From contig NC_090763.1 of the NCBI RefSeq assembly GCF_036898095.1, forward strand, positions 52,644,043-52,708,042: 64,000 bases of DNA. The letters are read 5' to 3'. Within the stretch, counting starts at the first letter, position 1. Every line of letters begins with the position of its first letter. Source of the stretch: Palaemon carinicauda. Lineage: Eukaryota; Arthropoda; Malacostraca; Decapoda; Palaemonidae. A model generated the notes under the pieces. It was not told the DNA's origin, made no database searches, and saw only the letters and a list, made by a program, of their open reading frames with translations. The position numbers were made by a program, and so were the translations under genes. Below, in pieces: positions 59,061 to 64,000 of this stretch.

Positions 59061-59451
59061 CACACCCAGGGGGGTGGGTAGAGACCAGCAATATATGTTT
59101 ACACTTTTATGAGCTAAGAGTTTTTATTTCATTTTAGAAGTTATCAAAATAACAAAAACAAAATAAATAGGTACCTGGTAAGGAAGTCGACTTGAACAAT
59201 TACTCTGCCTTTTAAGTACGTCTTCCTTACGGAGCCTCGCGATCCTCTTAGGATGCTGACAGACCCCTAGGATCTGAAGTATCAAGGGTTGCAACCCATA
59301 CAACAGGACCTCATCAAACCCCTAATCTAGGCGCTCTCAAGAAATGACTTTGACCACCCGCCAAATCAACCAGGATGCGAAAGGCTTCTTAGCCTTCCGG
59401 ACAACCCATAAAAAAACAACATTTCAAGAGACAGATTAAAAGGATAAGGAA

Positions 59452-60530
59452 TTAGGGAATTGTAGTGGTTGAGCCCTCACCCACTACTGCACTCGCTGCT
59501 ACGAATGGTCCCAGTGTGTAGCAGTTCTTGTAAAGAGACTGGACATCTTTCAAGTAAAATGACGCGAACACTGACTTGCTTCTCCAATAGGTTGTGTCCA
59601 TTATACTTTGCAGAGATATATTTTGCTTAAAGGCCACGGAAGTTGTTACAGCTCTAACTTCGTGCGTCTTCACCTTAAGCAAAGTTCGGTCTTCCTCACT
59701 CAGATGTGAATGAGCTTCTCGTATTAACAATCTGATAAAGTCTGACCAAGCATTCTTTGACATAGGCAAGGATGGTTTCTTAACTGAACACCATAAAGCT
59801 TCAGATTGGCCTTGTAAAGGTTTAGTACGCTTTAAATAGAACTTAAGAGCTCTAACAGGGCATAAGACTCTTTCTAGTTCATTGCCTACGATCTCCTATA
59901 AGCTGGGGATATCGAAAGATTTAGGCCAAGGCCGAGAAGGCAGCTCATTTTTGGCTAGAAAACCAAGTTGTACCGAACAAGTGGCTTTTTCTGACGAAAA
60001 TCCGATGTTCTTGCTGAAGGCATGAATCTCACTGACTCTTTTAGCCGAGGCTAAGCATACCAGGAAAAGAGTCTTAAGAGTGAGATCTTTCAGGGAGGCT
60101 GATTGTAACGGCTCCAACCTGTCTGACATGAAGAATCTTAGTACCACGTCTAAATTCCATCCAGGGGTAGCCAAACGACGCTCCTTGGTGGTCTCAAAAG
60201 ACTTAAGGAGGTCTTGCAGATCTTTATGTTTGGAAAGATCTAAGCCTCTATGCCGGAAGACCGATGCCAACATGCTTCTGTAGCCCTTGATAGTGGGAGC
60301 TGAAAGGGATCGTCCTTTTCTCAGGTATAAGAGAAAAAATGCTATTTGAGCTACAGAGGTACTGGTCGAGGATACAGAAACTGACTTGCACCAGTCTCGG
60401 AAGACTTCCCACTTCGATTGGTAGACTCTAATGGAAGACGCTCTCCTTGCTCTAGCAATCGCACTGGCTGCTTCCTTCGAAAAGCCTCTAGCTCTCGAGA
60501 GTCTTTCGATAGTCTGAAGGCAGTCAGACG
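59452..60530 (-). pseudogene. Tyrosine recombinase of the family C DIRS (one stop)
   Basis: Open from the core-binding region (VSSTSTSVAQIAFFLLYLRK, then TIKGYRSMLASVFRHRGL) through SAKRVSEI (catalytic Arg) to SFDIPSL. A TAG then interrupts at about 59897, and the frame continues with EIVGNELERVLCPVRALKFY, KTHEVRAV (His-x-x-Arg), TYWRSK and FASFYLKDV (catalytic Tyr), ending in EGSTTTIP at 59452. All catalytic residues remain; only the single stop breaks it. Confidence 0.85.
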
Positions 60531-61548
60531 AAGAGCGTGGAGGCTTTGGAGTACCTTCTTTACGTGTGGCTGACGTAGAAGGTCTACCCTTAGAGGAAGA
60601 CTACTGGGAACGTCTACTAACCATCGAAGTATCTCGGTGAACCATTCTCTCGCGGGCCAGAGGGAAGCAACTAACGTCAACCTTGTCCCTTCGTGAGAGG
60701 CGAACTTCTGCAGTACCTTGTTGACAATCTTGAACGGTGGGAATGCGTAGAGATCCAGATGTGACCAATCTAGGAGGAAAGCATCTATATGTATTGCTGC
60801 TGGGTCCGGGACTGGAGAGCAATAGATTGGAAGCCTTTTGGTCAGCGAGGTTGCAAAGAGATCTATGGATGGTTTTACCCCAAGTGGCCCAAAGTCTCTT
60901 GCACACATCCTTGTGGAGGGTCCATTCGGTTGGAATTACTTGCCCTTTCCGACTGAGACAATCTGCTATGACGTTCAAGTCGCCTTGGATGAACCTCGTT
61001 ACTAGGGAGATGTCTTGACCTTTTGACCAGATGAGCAGGTCCCTGCGATCTCGCACAACGTCAGTGAGTGGGTACCTCCTTGTTTGGAGATGTACGCCAA
61101 GGCCGTGGTGATGTCCGAGTTAACTTCCACCACTTTGCCTCGAAGGAGAGACGAAGCTTTTCAAGGCCAGATGTACTGCCAACAGCTCCTTGCAGTTGAT
61201 ATGCATGCTCCTCTGACTCGAGTTCCACAGTCCTGAGCATTCCCGACCGTCTAGTGTCGCGCCCCAGCCCACGTCCGAGAAGAGAACGTGATTGGGAGTC
61301 TGAACAGCCAGGGGAAGACCCTCTCTTAGGTTGATATTGTCCTTCCACCAAGTCAGACAAGACTTTATCTTTTCGGAAACCGGGATCGAGACCGCTTCTA
61401 GCGTCTTGTCCTTTTTCCAGTGAAAAGCTAGATGGTATTGAAGAGGACGGAGGAGTAGTCTTCCTAGTGACACAAAATGTTCCACGGATGACAGCGTCCC
61501 TACCAGACTCATCCACAGCCTGACTGAGCAGCGTTCCTTCTTCAGCAT
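60351..61548 (-). pseudogene. RNase H and methyltransferase-like part, family C pol
   Basis: 61120-61548: connection segment (WMSLVGTLSSVEHFVSLGRL) and the start of RNase H, where LFSDVGWGA lacks three residues present in LFSDASESGWGA but keeps the Asp. The Glu (CKELLAVHLALK), second Asp (VNSDITTALAY) and last Asp (NVIADCLSR) are present but spread over two frames. 60351-60908: DLFATSLTKRLPIYCS ... YAFPPF ... WPAREW module. At least two frameshifts. Confidence 0.75.
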
Positions 61549-61574
61549 CTTCTGGATGGATAGCAGGGCTTGAT

Positions 61575-62200
61575 CTATTCTGGGGGCTGATCGTCTTGTT
61601 GTTCAGCAACGTCCTCATCAGAGGGTTCCTCATCCGAAAACTGATGAGGAAACGGCAACGGAGTGGGCAACGTCTGGCTCGCTGAGTCCGGTCGCACTGG
61701 TGCATGCGTGACGGAGCCGGACACAACATCATGGAACTGCTGCACAGTCTGTGAACTGTCAACAACCATGGGTGCGCAAGGAAGCACAGCGTCAACCCGA
61801 GACTGTCTAGACTGTCTGGGTTGTGCAGTCAACACCCTACCGGGTTGCTGAGGTTGACGCACTGAGTCAAAACAAGTCACCTCTGCTGGTTGTTGAACGT
61901 CCTGAACGTCAACAACCACCTCCGAGCGTCGCTTAACGTCAACGTGCGGCTGGCAACCCACACTGGGTCGCATCGGTGGAGGAACCACCTCAACTGGCAG
62001 ACGCGAGTAGGTTACCTCAGCGTTAACAGGGCGCACAACCGACCGGTTGGAAGGTTGCTGGCCAGAAGGTTCGGTAGCAACCTTCTCCGCATTAAAGTCC
62101 TCTATCAAGGACGCAAGCTTGGACTGCATGTCTTGCAGCAAAGCCCAATTAGGGTCTACGGGAGCAGGTGCGGCAACAGACGGGGTTAGCGACTGAGGAG
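61575..62200 (-). pseudogene. Gag segment of the family C DIRS, copy 1
   Basis: A 188-codon frame ending QFSDEEPSDEDVAEQQDDQ PPE-stop, preceded by a Val/Gln/Pro-rich part (QPRQSRQSRVDAVLPCAPMV, DSSQTVQQFHDV). The acidic end resembles EDISEEEE in the intact gag. The stop is followed within about 25 nt by the RT connection segment, so the gag C-terminus and most of RT are missing. Confidence 0.6.
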
Positions 62201-62639
62201 GTACCGCTTACCATCCCTGAAAGCCTTGTTATGCATGACATAATTGTACAGCAAAACTTCAAAGGCTCGAAAACAGCTGTGAGGTTGACCTGTAAAAAAC
62301 TTGGAGCGTCTCCTGGCCAGGCGCCAGGGAGAGTCTACGAGAATTGAGAAGTCTATCTGGGCAGAGGCATGAACTCCAAAGCCGAGAACTTCTCTCGTGT
62401 CATATCAGACTCTCGCTCTATAAACCAGTTTAAAAGAAGGGAAAGCAAAGGCTGTATTCCCCAAACTCCTCCTGGTGAAAAACCAGTCGCCTAGCCAACG
62501 TAAAGCTCTCTAGGAGAGCGAGAGAGCACTAGCTTAAAAACAACGGCTTCGAAGTAGCTAGGCCTAGTGTAAGCTCTGACGTTTAGGCGAACGAGGAGCA
62601 GCAGTTACAAAAAGATCCGGACAAAGATCCTTAAAAAAA

Positions 62640-63400
62640 ATCATCATGATTTAATTTAAGTCCATAGGGGGCTAAGCAGCTTTAGGCTCCTCTCCATCTG
62701 ACAGAGTCCTCAAGGGAATATCAGTAGGAGGGGGAACAGCAACTTCCTCATCTACAGGAACCTTGTCCGATAAAAGCTGAGTCTCAAGCAAGGGAGAGAC
62801 CTACCGTGGTGGCAATGCTTTACAAGCAGAGTCCACACTCACTGGTGCATTAGTAGCGGACCAGAACGCAACGTCATGTAACTGCTTGACAGTCTGTGAA
62901 CTGTCAACAACTGAACTGTCAACCACAACAGGTGCGTGAGGACGCACAGCGTCCACTCGAGACTGCTTTGACTGCCTAGACTGAGCAGTCAAAACAACTC
63001 TAGAATGCGGAGGTTGACGCACAACGTCAAAACAAGTCAACTCCGATTGTTAGTGAACGTCTTGAACGTCAACAGGAGCATCAGCAAGTGGCCTAACGTC
63101 CAAATGCGGCTGAAAAACCACACGAGACCGCATCGAGTGTGGTTCTCAACAACCTGACTGACGTGACTAAGCTACGCCAACGTCAACAGTAAGCACAAAG
63201 GAACGTTAGGTTGGCTGAAAGCCAGGATATCGATGAGATAAACGGCTAGACTCAACGGACTAATCGGCAGAATAGTCTTCCATAAGGGAGGCAAGCATAT
63301 ACTGCATGTCTTGCCATACAACCCATTAAGGATCAACGGAAATGGTTGTGGTAAGAGACGAGGGTAACGTCTGTGACCGCAACACTTTGCCAACAAAAAA
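62640..63400 (-). pseudogene. Gag segment of the family C DIRS, copy 2 (duplicate)
   Basis: 62801-63040 encodes VLTAQSRQSKQSRVDAVRPH and DSSQTVKQLHDVAF, plainly a diverged second copy of the segment at 61660-61870. The nucleotide similarity (AAACAAGTCA...GAACGTC.TGAACGTCAACA) extends to about 63330. It has more stops than copy 1. Confidence 0.6.
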
Positions 63401-63528
63401 AGACTCTCGGAGTCTGTGTTACGCTTTTGTTAGGCGGCGAGCAGTTATCCGATGACTGCATAGGGTCAGAGCTGTCCTAATGGTTGTAATCAGGACGCTG
63501 GACCTGTCCTGAAAGGACTGACTTTCGC

Positions 63529-63840
63529 TTAAGGGCTTCGAAACCTTGTGACAGGTTTCTTATGCGAAAAGTCTTCGGATGACGAGGAGAAACAACGTCT
63601 CTCTCGTCTTATGGTAGGGGAGATCTTGGTAAGATACACCCGATACCATAGAGGGAAAACGTCTGTTCGTTGATCAAGGCCTCTCGAACCCATAAGTCGT
63701 TTGACATTACTTCTCCCCTGGGCTTGGAAGCATGCAAGAGGTCCCGGACTAGGTGAACGACAGGCACGAACAGACAAACCCTCGGACGCAACACTGTAAC
63801 ACTTTGCGCATATCACTTTATCACTTCGATTTTCTGTTTT
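63529..63840 (-). pseudogene. Possible gag N-terminus, family C DIRS
   Basis: A 95-codon frame beginning KVICAKCYSVASEGLSVRAC, with Cys spacing loosely like other DIRS gag N-termini here, then CFQAQGR and a basic stretch. It is at the right place, upstream of the other gag parts, but the match is weak. Confidence 0.35.
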
Positions 63841-64000
63841 GCACTTATTTCACTGAAATCGAAACTTTTACTGATTTCTACCTGAAACACGCAATTCTAC
63901 CCTTCATTAAAAGGTAGTAATTGCGAAATCAGTCGTATAATGCAAGCTCATTAATACCAGCAAAAAACAGAAAACATATTTTAAGATAAAAAAATCAGTG

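Larger units (their letters stand above)
58728..64000 (-). mobile_element. DIRS element, family C, running off the window
   Basis: Minus-strand element with its 3' end at 58728. Contains a left ITR, internal complementary region, tyrosine recombinase (one stop), methyltransferase-like and RNase H parts, and gag segments, but no RT palm. Protein similarity to family B is high (SKSVFASFYLKDV against SNSVFASHYLREV). The 5' end is beyond base 64000. It lies upstream of MELK exon 1. Confidence 0.85.

Overview
This is a eukaryotic, intron-rich, very repeat-rich window. The gene model, the long GA/CT/TA microsatellites, the many DIRS-type tyrosine-recombinase retrotransposons and the size of the introns fit an arthropod with a large genome, most likely a decapod crustacean. 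The species assignment is inference. I see no bacterial features, no complete rRNA or tRNA gene and no CRISPR array.

One host gene is recognisable. It is MELK (maternal embryonic leucine zipper kinase, an AMPK-related Ser/Thr kinase) on the minus strand. Its ATG is at 56929 and seven coding exons run down to 4674, each with a canonical GT/AG boundary and a consistent phase. An eighth probable exon lies at 516-717, and the 3' part of the gene is outside the window. Together the exons give about 415 codons: the whole kinase domain, the UBA-like segment and the start of the linker. The roughly 56 kb of intron is almost entirely mobile DNA.

Layout from left to right: LINE 3' end and predicted MELK exon 8 (0-0.7 kb); a repeat with a target duplication and a 35-bp minisatellite (0.9-1.7 kb); exon 7 (4.7 kb); a decayed DIRS element (5.87-13.0 kb); exon 6 (14.0 kb); the best-preserved DIRS element, with gag, RT-RNase H-methyltransferase and tyrosine recombinase (14.34-20.85 kb); LINE tails and a TTAA MITE (21.5-23.3 kb); a plus-strand broken DIRS (about 24.0-29.05 kb); exon 5 (30.5 kb); DIRS gag debris, MITE and LINE tail, then exon 4 (33.5 kb); tandem arrays and a decayed DIRS (33.7-38.9 kb); a nested stack of two pogo-like TIR elements holding another DIRS (39.3-50.65 kb); MITEs and exon 3 (53.4 kb); DIRS end fragments; exon 2 (56.1 kb); exon 1 (56.8 kb); MITEs; and a DIRS element that runs off the right edge (58.73 kb onward).

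The most informative structure is shared by the DIRS copies. Each has inverted terminal repeats and, just inside its 3' terminus, an internal complementary region made of the reverse complements of the two outer ends joined together. That is the expected signature of a circular-intermediate DIRS life cycle. In one copy a nearly full-length 5S rRNA-derived segment lies in the region coding the reverse-transcriptase thumb. Another copy has lost its RT palm by internal deletion. A family of about 310-bp TTAA-flanked MITEs occurs eight times; one copy is interrupted by a DIRS and one sits between two 98-bp direct repeats.
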